Of a stretch of DNA of 64,000 bases, positions 7,498-16,355 are shown piece by piece. This stretch comes from Geobacter sp. (GTDB taxonomy: Bacteria > Desulfobacterota > Desulfuromonadia > Geobacterales > DSM-12255). The first letter of the stretch is position 1. The number at the start of each line of letters is the position of its first letter. Where the stretch lies: positions 806,001 to 870,000 of the forward strand of contig WKKR01000002.1 of NCBI GenBank assembly GCA_009684525.1. The letters run 5' to 3'. The notes under the pieces were generated by a model. It saw only the letters and a program-made list of their open reading frames with translations. It was not told where the DNA came from and did not search any database. The translations under genes were made by a program, and so were the position numbers.

Positions 7498-8291
7498 TGG
7501 CCCTGCTCAGCCTGGAACGGCTTTCCTTTGCCTACCACCGTAGCGAAGTGCTGGCGGACGTGGATCTGAGCATGGAACAGGGGGAGGTCCTGGCGCTGCT
7601 CGGCCCCAACGGCAGCGGCAAGACCACCCTGCTCAAGCTGATCCTGGGGCTGCTCAGGCCGTGTCGGGGCAGCATCCGTCTGCATGATCGCGACATCCGC
7701 ACCATACCCCGGCAGGAGCTGGCGCGGATGGTGGCCTACGTCCCCCAGGTGCACAAGGAGTCCTTTGCCTACCGGGTCTGCGACGTGGTCATGATGGGGC
7801 GGACGCCCCACAGCGCCTTCTTTGCCCGCTATGGCGAAACCGACCGGCGGATTGTCGGCGAGGCGTTGGAAAGGCTCGGCATCGGCCACCTGGCCGAGCG
7901 CCCCTATACCGAGGTCAGCGGCGGCGAGCGGCAACTGGCCCTGATCGCCCGCGCCATGGCCCAGGGCGCCCGCACCTTTGTCATGGACGAGCCGACCAAC
8001 GGCCTCGACTACGGCAACCAGCTCCGCCTGCTGGAGCGGCTCAAGGTGCTGGCCGGCGCGGGTTATACCGTGATCTTCTCGACCCACCATCCTGACCACG
8101 CCCTGGCCGTGGCCGACCGGGTGGTGATGATGCGCCGGGGCAGGGTCATCCGGGACGGCACGGTCGGCGAGACCCTGACCCCCCAGGCCATACAGGAGCT
8201 GTACAGCGTCGATGTGCGGGTCTATTGCGTGGAGGAGGGGGTGCAGGTATGCGTGCCAGCGGTCCGGCTGGGGAATGGGGCCGTCCCCTGA
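7497..8291 (+). CDS. ABC importer ATPase (FecE/BtuD/MolC type)
   Basis: The 264-residue ATPase is complete: Walker A GPNGSGKTT at about 36-44, Q-loop in VAYVPQVHKE, signature VSGGERQLALIARAMAQ, Walker B TFVMDEPTNGLD and a switch histidine in STHHPDHA. It is the last gene of the receptor-TonB-importer operon and overlaps the permease gene by 1 bp. It should power inner-membrane import of the ligand collected by the binding protein. After the stop, about 25 bp remain before the ModE-like site that precedes modE. Confidence 0.88.
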   Translation: MALLSLERLSFAYHRSEVLADVDLSMEQGEVLALLGPNGSGKTTLLKLILGLLRPCRGSIRLHDRDIRTIPRQELARMVAYVPQVHKESFAYRVCDVVMMGRTPHSAFFARYGETDRRIVGEALERLGIGHLAERPYTEVSGGERQLALIARAMAQGARTFVMDEPTNGLDYGNQLRLLERLKVLAGAGYTVIFSTHHPDHALAVADRVVMMRRGRVIRDGTVGETLTPQAIQELYSVDVRVYCVEEGVQVCVPAVRLGNGAVP

Positions 8292-8316
8292 CCGGGGCGG
8301 CCATGGCGTCATGGGG

Positions 8317-8357
8317 CGTTATATCACTCTTTACATTTCGGCCTGTTTTGCTATACA
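8317..8357 (+). promoter_or_regulatory. modE promoter region with ModE-like operator
   Basis: The palindrome CGTTATAT-N8-ACATTTCG (8317-8340) has an exact left half and a right half that matches ACATAACG at 6 of 8 positions. It overlaps a candidate promoter, TTTACA (8331-8336) and TATACA (8352-8357) with a 15-bp spacer. This suggests that ModE represses its own gene. The promoter call is weak and the operator call moderate. Confidence 0.5.
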
Positions 8358-8399
8358 TGTGACACATATCAACGTGCGGCGCAATGAGGTGCGGTTTCC

Positions 8400-9209
8400 A
8401 TGAAAAGCAAAAAGACAGGCGTCGGCCTGACCGGCTCCCTTTGGTTTCAGCGGGCGGATCTCAAATTCCTGGGTGGCGAGCGGATAGCCCTGCTGGAAAA
8501 GATCGACGAACTCGGTTCCATCACCAGGGCTGCCAAGGCGGTCGGCATCAGCTACAAAACCGCCTGGGATACCATTAACATGATCAACAACCTGGCCGAG
8601 AAGCCGCTGGTGGATCGCTTGACCGGCGGCAAGGGAGGTGGCGGCACCAGCCTCACCGCCGAGGGAAAGAAGATCATTCACCAGTTCAACACCATCCAGG
8701 AGGAGCACCGCAAATTCCTGGACAACCTGGAGGCGAGGCTTGGCGACACCGCCAGCCTGTACCAGTTCCTGAGGAGGATCTCCATGAAGGTCAGTGCACG
8801 CAACACCTTTAGCGGTACGGTAACCAACATTACCAAAGGCGCGGTCAACGCCGAGGTAACCCTGGCCCTTTCGGGGGGCGCACCGCTCACGGCCGTGGTC
8901 ACCAACGGCGCCATCGACAACCTGGGGCTGACAAACGGCACCGAGGCGTACGCCATCGTCAAGGCCAGCTCGGTCATCATCGGCACCGACCTGCACGATG
9001 CCAGGGTCAGCGCCCGCAACATCTTCTGCGGCACCATCGCCACCATCATCGAGGGGCCGGTCAATACCGAGGTGGACATCGAGATCGGCGGCGGCAACAC
9101 GGTCAGCGCGGTCATCACGCATGACAGCGCCAAGCGGCTCGGACTGAAGGTCGGCAGTCACGCCTGCGCCCTGTTCAAGGCTTCCAGCGTCATCATCGGC
9201 GTCAGCTGA
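8400..9209 (+). CDS. modE: Molybdate-responsive transcriptional regulator ModE
   Basis: This 269-residue protein has the full ModE layout. The N-terminal winged helix-turn-helix (about 20-115) contains ITRAAKAVGISYKTAWDTIN and a glycine-rich wing (GGKGGGG). Two Mop/TOBE domains follow, starting SARNTFSGTV at about 131 and SARNIFCGTI at about 205, which bind molybdate or tungstate. The length equals that of E. coli ModE (262 aa). ModE dimers bound to oxyanion repress mod operons. ModE-like palindromes occur before this gene, before modD and before the TonB-receptor operon. Confidence 0.95.
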   Translation: MKSKKTGVGLTGSLWFQRADLKFLGGERIALLEKIDELGSITRAAKAVGISYKTAWDTINMINNLAEKPLVDRLTGGKGGGGTSLTAEGKKIIHQFNTIQEEHRKFLDNLEARLGDTASLYQFLRRISMKVSARNTFSGTVTNITKGAVNAEVTLALSGGAPLTAVVTNGAIDNLGLTNGTEAYAIVKASSVIIGTDLHDARVSARNIFCGTIATIIEGPVNTEVDIEIGGGNTVSAVITHDSAKRLGLKVGSHACALFKASSVIIGVS

Positions 9210-9255
9210 TCCGGCTCCGGGGGCAGCGACGGTGCTGTCCCTTTTTGCGGCCATC

Positions 9256-9279
9256 CGTTGTATGTCGATCACTATAACG
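9256..9279 (+). promoter_or_regulatory. ModE operator upstream of modD-modABC
   Basis: The palindrome CGTTGTAT-N8-CTATAACG has both halves at 7 of 8 identity to the E. coli ModE half-site with the right 8-bp spacing. It lies 21 bp before the modD ATG in a 91-bp gap after modE. It is the best symmetric site of the set and would control the mod transport genes. Confidence 0.6.
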
Positions 9280-9300
9280 AGAATGCGAGAAAGGGTACGA

Positions 9301-10149
9301 ATGATTCACTGCCTTCCTGACAGCGAGATCGAACGGTTTATCGAAGAGGATCTCCCCTATGGGGACCTGACCACCCATCTGCTCGGCATCGGGGGTGTTC
9401 CCGGCCGGATCGTCTTTGCCACCCGCGCGGAGACGACCCTCTGCTGCACGGAAGAGGCGGCCGGGGTGCTCCGAAAATGCGGCGCCACGGTTGCCTCCTG
9501 CACCCCATCCGGTACGCTACTGCCGGCGGGGAGCGGGTTCCTGGTTGCCGAAGGCCCTGCACAGGCGCTGCACGCGGGGTGGAAGGTGGCGTTGAACCTG
9601 CTGGAATATGCCTCCGGCATCGCCTCCCGGACACGGCGCATTGTGGAAAAGTCCCGGGCGATCAACCCCGCCCTGTCGGTGGTCACCACCCGCAAATCCT
9701 TTCCCGGCACCAAGAAGATCGCCATCAAGGCTGTCCTTGCCGGCGGTGCACTGCCGCACCGTCTGGGACTGTCGGAGACGGTGCTGGTCTTCAGGCAGCA
9801 TACCGCCCTCCTGGGCGGTCTGGAGCCGTTTCTCGCCACGGTGGCCGAGCTGCGGCTCAAGGCCCGCGAGACCAAGATCGTCGTCGAAGCGGAGACCCGC
9901 GAGGAGGCGCTGCTGATTGCCCGGAGCGGGGCCGACATCGTGCAGCTCGACAAGATCGCACCGGAGGAACTGGCGGCGCTGGTTGCCGAGATCCGGGCCG
10001 CCAACCCGCAGATCCTGATTTCGGCTGCTGGCGGCATCAACGAAGCCAATGCAGCGGCTTATGCCGCCACCGGGATCGACATCATCGTCCTGTCGTCGGT
10101 CTATTTCGGCACGCCTGCCGATATCGGCGTCACCATCATCCCTGCGTGA
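9301..10149 (+). CDS. modD: ModD, QPRTase-like molybdenum transport accessory protein
   Basis: The 282-residue protein belongs to the quinolinate phosphoribosyltransferase fold (IEEDLPYGDLTTHLLG at the N-terminus; VVTTRKSFPGTKKIAIKAV; a C-terminal barrel with ADIVQLDKI and SAAGGINEAN). Where NadC enzymes carry K-D-N-H, this protein has RQHT. Together with its place directly before modA this identifies ModD rather than NadC. The precise function of ModD is unsettled. The ATG at 9301 follows AAAGGG; an in-frame codon at 9232 would run through the ModE operator and is unlikely. Confidence 0.88.
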   Translation: MIHCLPDSEIERFIEEDLPYGDLTTHLLGIGGVPGRIVFATRAETTLCCTEEAAGVLRKCGATVASCTPSGTLLPAGSGFLVAEGPAQALHAGWKVALNLLEYASGIASRTRRIVEKSRAINPALSVVTTRKSFPGTKKIAIKAVLAGGALPHRLGLSETVLVFRQHTALLGGLEPFLATVAELRLKARETKIVVEAETREEALLIARSGADIVQLDKIAPEELAALVAEIRAANPQILISAAGGINEANAAAYAATGIDIIVLSSVYFGTPADIGVTIIPA

Positions 10150-10929
<780 letters not shown>

Positions 10930-10940
10930 CGGACCCGACC

Positions 10941-11630
10941 ATGTTTCTTGACTTCGACGACCTGCAGGCAATCTGGTTGACCGTGCGACTGGCGGCCATT
11001 GTTACCGCTATCCTGCTGGTTGTGGGTACCCCCGTGGCCTGGTGGCTGGCGCGTACCAGATCAAGCCTGAAAGGGGTATTCGGTGCGGTGGTGGCGCTGC
11101 CGCTCGTGTTGCCCCCCTCTGTGCTGGGCTTCTACCTACTGCTGGCAATGGGACCGAACGGACCGGTGGGGCAACTCACCCGAGCCGTGGGGATCGGTAC
11201 CTTGCCGTTCACCTTCTGGGGGTTGGTGGTAGCCTCGGTCTTTTACTCGCTGCCGTTCATGGTGCAGCCGCTGCAGAATGCCTTTGAATCCATCGGCGAC
11301 CGGCCCCTGGAGGTGGCTGCCACACTGGGAGCTTCGCCCCTGGATGCGTTCTTCACCGTTGCTCTTCCGTTGGCCCGTCCTGGTTTTCTGACCGCTTCGA
11401 TCATGACCTTTGCCCATACGGTGGGAGAATTCGGCGTGGTGTTGATGATCGGCGGGAACATTCCCGGTATAACCCGTGTCGCCTCGGTACAGATCTACGA
11501 CCATGTGGAGGCCTTGGAGTACGCCCATGCGCACCGCATGGCGGCCGTCATGCTGGCCTTCTCCTTCCTGGTGCTCCTGGCACTCTACGTGTGGCGCCCC
11601 GGCGCCCTGAAGATGGTCCGGAGGGACTGA
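10941..11630 (+). CDS. modB: Molybdate ABC transporter permease ModB
   Basis: The 229-residue inner-membrane protein has five to six hydrophobic helices and the EAA coupling loop ([20 protein letters not shown], about residues 122-141), followed by [20 protein letters not shown] as in ModB/CysT permeases. Length and motifs match ModB. The gene lies 11 bp after modA and 1 bp before modC. Confidence 0.95.
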   Translation: MFLDFDDLQAIWLTVRLAAIVTAILLVVGTPVAWWLARTRSSLKGVFGAVVALPLVLPPSVLGFYLLLAMGPNGPVGQLTRAVGIGTLPFTFWGLVVASVFYSLPFMVQPLQNAFESIGDRPLEVAATLGASPLDAFFTVALPLARPGFLTASIMTFAHTVGEFGVVLMIGGNIPGITRVASVQIYDHVEALEYAHAHRMAAVMLAFSFLVLLALYVWRPGALKMVRRD

Positions 11631-11631
11631 C

Positions 11632-12717
11632 GTGCACCTCTCCATCACCGTCAAAAAGAGTTTCGGTGCCTTTACCCTGGCAACCGACATTACTGTCAGT
11701 GGCGACAGAGTCGGTATCTTTGGCGTATCGGGTAGCGGTAAATCATCATTGGTGAGTATGCTGGCAGGATTGCTCAAACCTGACAGCGGCGAGATATTTC
11801 TGGATGGCGAATGCCTTTTCAGCAGCGCCAAAAGAATCAATGTGCGCCCCGAAAAGAGGCGTATCGCCATGGTGTTCCAGCATCACAGCCTCTTTTCGCA
11901 CCTGAACGTCAGGAATAATCTGCTCTATGGCTTCAAACGCTGCAGTCCGGATCATCAAGGCATTGATTTCGACTCCCTGGTTCAGGTCCTCAATCTGGAA
12001 GAGATCCTTGACCGCGAAGTAATGAACCTGTCGGGAGGCGAAAAACAGCGAGTTGCCCTGGGACGGGCAATATTGGCAAATCCACGCCTGTTGCTGATGG
12101 ACGAACCCCTCTCGGCCCTGGACGATTCACTCCGCTTCCAGATCATCCCTTATCTGAAAAGTGTCAGCGAGCGTTTTGGCATTCCATATTTCTTTATCTC
12201 CCATGCCCTGGTCGAGATGCGTCTGATGACCGATACCGTGCTGGTATTCGAAAAGGGGAAGATGGTCGAGCAGACCACCAGCGAGCAGTTGGCCCGCAAT
12301 CGCATGGGGTTGAGCCCGGTTGGCTACATCAATCTTCTGCAACTGAGCAACATGACCGTACGGAACGGCATGTGCGCCTATCGCTGGCAGGGAGGTGAAC
12401 TGCTCCTCTCCGCCAGTAACCAGGATACGCCCCATGGCCTGTTCGAGCTCTCCTCAAAGGACATTATCCTTTTCAAGAAACACCCCGAAGCGATCAGTGC
12501 CCGCAATCTGATGCAATGCACCGTTGCCGGCCTGTTCGAGAGCGGCACGAAGATAGGAGTGGAGCTGCAATGCGGCGAGGGGAAGCTGGTTGCCGAGATC
12601 GTGCCGGATGCCGCCCGTGAACTGGGGATCGAAAAGGGGTGCGTCATCCATGCGGCCTGCAAGGCGTCGGCTTTCCGGAGATTGGCAAGCAGTGACCTGA
12701 AACTGGGGGTACAGTGA
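11632..12717 (+). CDS. modC: Molybdate ABC transporter ATPase ModC
   Basis: This 361-residue ATPase starts with GTG at 11632. It contains Walker A GVSGSGKSS (about 32-40), signature LSGGEKQRVALGRAIL, Walker B LLLMDEPLSALD and switch histidine ISHALVEM. A C-terminal Mop/TOBE domain (about 290-355, beginning SARNLMQCTVAGLF) binds oxyanion and is known to trans-inhibit ModBC in family members. It completes a modDABC operon under the ModE operator at 9256. Confidence 0.95.
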   Translation: MHLSITVKKSFGAFTLATDITVSGDRVGIFGVSGSGKSSLVSMLAGLLKPDSGEIFLDGECLFSSAKRINVRPEKRRIAMVFQHHSLFSHLNVRNNLLYGFKRCSPDHQGIDFDSLVQVLNLEEILDREVMNLSGGEKQRVALGRAILANPRLLLMDEPLSALDDSLRFQIIPYLKSVSERFGIPYFFISHALVEMRLMTDTVLVFEKGKMVEQTTSEQLARNRMGLSPVGYINLLQLSNMTVRNGMCAYRWQGGELLLSASNQDTPHGLFELSSKDIILFKKHPEAISARNLMQCTVAGLFESGTKIGVELQCGEGKLVAEIVPDAARELGIEKGCVIHAACKASAFRRLASSDLKLGVQ

Positions 12718-12756
12718 GATGGCCGGATATCGAGAAAGCGGGGAGAGGTGATGCAT

Positions 12757-13533
12757 ATGGAAAATCTGCTGCTGGAGATCGTCGAAGAGATTGCGGTTGT
12801 CACGGTGAACCGGCCCGCAGCCCTCAACGCCTTGACCATGGCGACGCTTGAGGAGCTCAACGGTCTGGTCGAGGAGATAGACGGCAATCGCGGGATACGG
12901 GTCGCAATCCTTACCGGTGCCGGTACAAAGGCGTTCGTTGCCGGGGCGGATATCGCCATGATGCGTGATATGACGCCGGCACAGGCAAGGGACATGGCAT
13001 TGCGGGCACACCGCGTCTTTTCCGCCATCGAACGGTCGCCCAAACCGTTCATCGCTGCGGTGAACGGCTATGCCCTGGGGGGAGGGTGTGAACTGGCCAT
13101 GTGCTGCGACATCCGGATCGCCGCCCAAACAGCCCGTTTCGGCCAGCCCGAGATCAACCTGGGGATCATCCCCGGTTTCGGCGGCACCCAGCGGCTCCCC
13201 CGCCTGATCGGCAAGGGGAGGGCGCTGGAGATGATCCTGACCGGCGAGATGATCGACGCCCAGGAGGCGTACCGCATCGGTCTCGTGAACCGGGTCGTCC
13301 CGGCCGACGAACTGATGGCGACGGTGCAGGGGATGGCGGCCCGCCTGGCGGCCAAGGGGCTGCCGGCGCTGCGGGCGTGCAAGGAGGCGGTATCGACCGG
13401 CCTGGAGCTCGACCTGGCCAGTGCGCTGACCTGCGAGGCCGGGCTGTTCGGACTCACCTTTGCCACCACGGACCAGAAGGAAGGGATGAGCGCCTTTTTG
13501 GAGAAGCGTGCTGCGGCATTCACGGATAGCTGA
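12757..13533 (+). CDS. Enoyl-CoA hydratase/isomerase (crotonase family)
   Basis: The 258-residue protein has the crotonase core: oxyanion-hole segments FVAGADIAMM and GYALGGGCELAM, then FGQPEINLGIIPGFGGTQRL. Both catalytic glutamates of true enoyl-CoA hydratases are present (CELAM and GQPEI), so hydration of short-chain trans-2-enoyl-CoA is likely. I chose ATG 12757 because GGAGAGG stands 8 bp upstream; GTG 12748 and ATG 12751 are in frame but too near the ribosome site. It follows modC by 39 bp and ends before a strong terminator. Co-transcription with mod genes is possible, but no metabolic link is evident. Confidence 0.88.
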   Translation: MENLLLEIVEEIAVVTVNRPAALNALTMATLEELNGLVEEIDGNRGIRVAILTGAGTKAFVAGADIAMMRDMTPAQARDMALRAHRVFSAIERSPKPFIAAVNGYALGGGCELAMCCDIRIAAQTARFGQPEINLGIIPGFGGTQRLPRLIGKGRALEMILTGEMIDAQEAYRIGLVNRVVPADELMATVQGMAARLAAKGLPALRACKEAVSTGLELDLASALTCEAGLFGLTFATTDQKEGMSAFLEKRAAAFTDS

Positions 13534-13572
13534 TTCCAGCAGAGCGGCCGATGTCAAGCAGAGGAAATCAGG

Positions 13573-13595
13573 AAAGAGGCTTCGGCCTCTTTTTT
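13573..13595 (+). terminator. Intrinsic terminator after the crotonase gene
   Basis: The stem AGAGGC/GCCTCT is closed by a stable TTCG tetraloop and runs into six T. It lies 40 bp after the stop codon and closes the modDABC-crotonase transcript. Confidence 0.85.
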
Positions 13596-13641
13596 GCTGG
13601 CCGCAGCGTTTTTTCTGCCGATCCGATGCCCTGATCTCGTT

Positions 13642-13803
13642 GCAGCATATTTATTTGTACAGTTGGCAGGAATCGTATAATTTTCGGGATACTGTCTGTG
13701 GAGCGCCGTCCAGAGCCGATCCGCAGCATATCTTTTTGTTATGCATTGTATGGTGCAGATATACTATGACTCCTTCCCATGGAGTGCCGTCTGTCTGGGC
13801 TGT
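13642..13803 (+). repeat. Two diverged 81-bp units upstream of a sigma-54 promoter
   Basis: GCAGCATATTTATTTGT (13642) recurs as GCAGCATATCTTTTTGT (13723), and TGGAGCGCCGTC (13699) recurs as TGGAGTGCCGTC (13780). Both pairs are exactly 81 bp apart, while the sequence between them has diverged. The layout fits an old tandem duplication or two spaced activator sites for the sigma-54 promoter about 70 bp downstream. The rest of 13534-13941 holds a terminator and this promoter. Confidence 0.5.
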
Positions 13804-13873
13804 TACGGGCATTATTGGGAATAGTTCACGATTCTGGGTGGTTAGCTTGTGTTGTTAAAAAATATCTAATTTG

Positions 13874-13889
13874 TGGCACGGCCGCTGCA
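13874..13889 (+). promoter_or_regulatory. Sigma-54 (RpoN) -24/-12 promoter
   Basis: TGGCAC-N5-CTGCA matches the consensus TGGCAC-N5-TTGCA with one mismatch, and GG and GC are exactly 10 bases apart. It lies 52 bp before the ATG of the small membrane protein at 13942, which leaves a leader of about 40 nt. Confidence 0.7.
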
Positions 13890-13941
13890 ATAGTAAAAAA
13901 CAAAAGCAACGCCAGCCAGGTGAAATAAAAGGGAGGACGCC

Positions 13942-14163
13942 ATGAGAACTTTAACTACCATCTTCGCAGCAGTCGCAGGAATCGCACCGGCCGCCACCGC
14001 ATTCGCCGCTTCCGGAGCACGGGAAGACAACAGCGGGATCTACTCCACCATATTTCTCGGCCTCTGTGCCCTGATCGTTATCGGACAGCTGGTCCCTGCA
14101 GTAATGGTTATGCTCGGTTTCGCCAGGGGCGTGCGGAAGGAAGCCAAATCCGAGGTCGCATAA
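13942..14163 (+). CDS. Small membrane protein, unknown function
   Basis: This 73-residue protein starts with a signal-peptide-like segment ending in AFAASGA (about residue 25), then has a short polar stretch and one clear membrane helix (about 33-60), and ends in a charged tail (VRKEAKSEVA). A second hydrophobic segment and a basic tail suggest an inner-membrane peptide with its C-terminus inside. The ribosome site GGGAGG is strong. It is a single-gene transcript: sigma-54 promoter upstream, terminator 41 bp downstream. I do not recognise a family. Its size resembles accessory subunits of membrane complexes, but no partner is encoded nearby. Confidence 0.75.
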   Translation: MRTLTTIFAAVAGIAPAATAFAASGAREDNSGIYSTIFLGLCALIVIGQLVPAVMVMLGFARGVRKEAKSEVA

Positions 14164-14203
14164 AGGGAGGTGACGATGCAGCAGAACAGACGGTTTGGAA
14201 CCT

Positions 14204-14239
14204 GAGAGGGCCGCTTCATGAAAGCGGCCCTCTCTTTTT
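14204..14239 (+). terminator. Intrinsic terminator after the small membrane protein
   Basis: A long stem GAGAGGGCCGCTT/AAGCGGCCCTCTC with a CATG-centred loop is followed by five T. It separates this transcript from the convergent minus-strand block. Confidence 0.9.
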
Positions 14240-14254
14240 ATTCATGCCTGCCGG

Positions 14255-15838
14255 TCAGTTGGCAACGACGCTGCCGATTGTCCGCATATCCCCGCCGAGC
14301 GCCTGGTGGGGCTTCATGATGGTCGTGAGGCGGTTCAGGTCCTTGGCGACGCGGCCGAAGAGGTGGGGCCAGTCGCCGTGAGCGCGCTGCCGCACCAGCT
14401 TCATGCCGGGATACCAGGGAGAATCGTCCCGTTCAAGCATCCAGCGCCAGTTGGGCACGTATGCCAAAAGGCACCAGACCGGTATTCCCAGACCACCTGC
14501 CATATGTACCGTGGAGTTGTCGACGGAAATAACCAGGTCGAGGGCGGCAACCTGGGCGGCAAAGTCGTCCAGGTTGCGCAGGGGATCGGCGTCGTCCCAG
14601 TCGTGGATGGTGATCCCCAGCCGGTCGCGGATGTTGTCCAGCTCCTTCTGGCAGTCGCCATACTGGAGATTGACGAAATGGACATGGGGCGTCGTGAGCA
14701 CGTCCTGCCACTGGAGAAGCTCTGTCGAGCGGATGCGGCTGGAACCGGCCCGCAGGCCGCCGCGCCAGGAGATGCCGACCTTCAGGCCCGGCCCGAGCGC
14801 TGCATAGCGGCTCTTCCATCTGTCCACCGCCTTCCGGCAGGGGGTCAGCCAGGGACCGTGGCCGTTGAAGTCGCTGAAGGCATTCCTGAAGTGGCGGGGG
14901 AGCGAGGCGAGAGGGAGCTTGTAGTCGAGCGGGGGGAGCACCTGTTGCAGGGGTTCGCCGTCCAGCTCGGTCTGGGGGATGACCGTGACGGCCGGAAAGG
15001 AGCGGGCGAACAGCGGCACCAGGCGGGCATCGCATTCCAGGATGCAGTGATCCGTTGCGTCGCAGATCTCCCGGAGGCAGGAGGTGAACATGATCTCTTC
15101 TCCCACCCCCTGTTCCGCATAGACAAGGATGCGCCTGTCGTGCAGTTCTGCGCCGTCGAATCCGGGGACCTGCAACCGCGCGTGGCTGTCCTTCTCGATC
15201 TTCAGCCGCAGCTCGTACCATTTCCAGCCTTGCTGCAGATTGCCCTGGCGGAGATTGAGCAGCGCCAGGCTCCAGAGGGCGAAGAGATAGTTCGGGCAGA
15301 GGGCGAGCGTTGCCCGGAAATGGGTGGCTGCCTGGTCGAACAGGCCGAGCTCTTCGCTGATGACGCCGAGGTTGCAGCGTGCCTCCACGTAACCCGGCTT
15401 GATGGCCAGGGCCCTGATGCAGGCGTTTCTCGCCTCGTCCAGCCGGCCGAGCTCCTTGAGGGTGCTGCCGAGATTGTTGTACGCTTCGGCGAAGTCGGGC
15501 CTAAGCGCCATGGCGCGACGATGTTCCCGTTCCGCCTCGTCGAGCCTGCCGAGGTTCTGCAGCGCCGCGCCCAGGTTGTTGTGGGCCATGGCAAAGTCGG
15601 ACTGCAGGGTTACGGCGTGCCGGTACGCCTTTTCGGCCTCAGTGAGCCTGCCGAGGTTGTGCAGGACAATCCCCAGGTTGTTGTAGGTCGCGGCGTAGTC
15701 GGATTTGAGTATCAATGCCTGGCGCAGGACCTTTTCCGCATCCTCCAGCCGGTTGAGCTTGAGGAGCGTTTCGCCCAGCCTGACAAAGGCAACATGGTCT
15801 GTTGCATCGGGTTCCGTTGTCTGTTCCACACTCTTCAC
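14255..15838 (-). CDS. TPR-repeat protein with glycosyltransferase-like C-terminal domain
   Basis: The 527 residues split into five to six tetratricopeptide repeats (about 10-235; repeated YNNLGxxLxxLGRLxEAE units of 34 residues) and a C-terminal domain (about 260-510) that resembles family 9/41 glycosyltransferases: LKVGISWRGG, VHFVNLQYGD and DLVISVDNSTVHMAGGLGIP. Such proteins occur in flagellar clusters of deltaproteobacteria, so flagellin or surface-protein glycosylation is possible. The start is uncertain. I chose GTG 15838; an upstream ATG at 15982 would overlap the PDZ gene by 115 bp. It is the last gene of a minus-strand block. Confidence 0.75.
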   Translation of the reverse strand: MKSVEQTTEPDATDHVAFVRLGETLLKLNRLEDAEKVLRQALILKSDYAATYNNLGIVLHNLGRLTEAEKAYRHAVTLQSDFAMAHNNLGAALQNLGRLDEAEREHRRAMALRPDFAEAYNNLGSTLKELGRLDEARNACIRALAIKPGYVEARCNLGVISEELGLFDQAATHFRATLALCPNYLFALWSLALLNLRQGNLQQGWKWYELRLKIEKDSHARLQVPGFDGAELHDRRILVYAEQGVGEEIMFTSCLREICDATDHCILECDARLVPLFARSFPAVTVIPQTELDGEPLQQVLPPLDYKLPLASLPRHFRNAFSDFNGHGPWLTPCRKAVDRWKSRYAALGPGLKVGISWRGGLRAGSSRIRSTELLQWQDVLTTPHVHFVNLQYGDCQKELDNIRDRLGITIHDWDDADPLRNLDDFAAQVAALDLVISVDNSTVHMAGGLGIPVWCLLAYVPNWRWMLERDDSPWYPGMKLVRQRAHGDWPHLFGRVAKDLNRLTTIMKPHQALGGDMRTIGSVVAN

Positions 15839-15867
15839 TTTCGAGGTCGATGGCCGGTGCTCTGCCT

Positions 15868-16269
15868 TCAGGTCGTGCTGCTGCGTCCGGCCAGTTCCGG
15901 TTCCCCGAAGAGCGCCTGTTGCGACACCTGCGATGAATCCTCGCTGAGGCGGAGCAGCATGAACTGGGATATCCTGTGGCACCAGACCAGCATGGTGACC
16001 GGCTTGCCAGGGTCGCGGTCTGCCAGTGCCTTGCTGAGGTCGGAAAGCGACGTGATCGGTTCGCCGTCGACCATGGAGATCACATCGCCGGATTCGATGC
16101 CCGATTTTGTCGCTGCGCAGCCGAACCGCGCCCCCAGCACCACGACCCCCGGCGCTGCCAGGCCGTTCCAGTCCCGGCGTTTCTTGTCCGCTTCGGCGAT
16201 GATCATTCCGAGGGCGTGCAGCACGTTTTCGTTCTCAGCCGGTGTCCGGCCGATTTCGTGTTCTGGCAT
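15868..16269 (-). CDS. Small PDZ-domain protein A
   Basis: This 133-residue protein contains a PDZ-like fold at about 40-110: VVVLGARFGCAATKSGIESG is the ligand-binding loop and first strands, DVISMVDGEPITSLSDLSKAL the second half. There is no protease domain and no signal peptide. A neighbouring gene (16356-16772) encodes a second small PDZ protein of different sequence. The ATG at 16269 has AGGTG 8 bp upstream; a GTG three codons earlier overlaps it. The partner protein is unknown. Confidence 0.65.
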   Translation of the reverse strand: MPEHEIGRTPAENENVLHALGMIIAEADKKRRDWNGLAAPGVVVLGARFGCAATKSGIESGDVISMVDGEPITSLSDLSKALADRDPGKPVTMLVWCHRISQFMLLRLSEDSSQVSQQALFGEPELAGRSSTT

Positions 16270-16355
16270 GAGGTTCACCTAGTAGTGGAATGAAATGCCC
16301 TGAAAAGGGTGCCGGCGTATGGCCACGCCGGTCGTGCGTTCCCGGCAAGCGGGCC

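Noticed and set aside
13744-13768. Possible ModE site near the small membrane protein
   Set aside because: Only CATTGTAT fits; the second half is out of register and matches about 5 of 8 positions.
13508-13858. Plus-strand frame of 116 codons after the crotonase gene
   Set aside because: It runs through an intrinsic terminator and into the repeat/promoter region; the product has no features of a protein.
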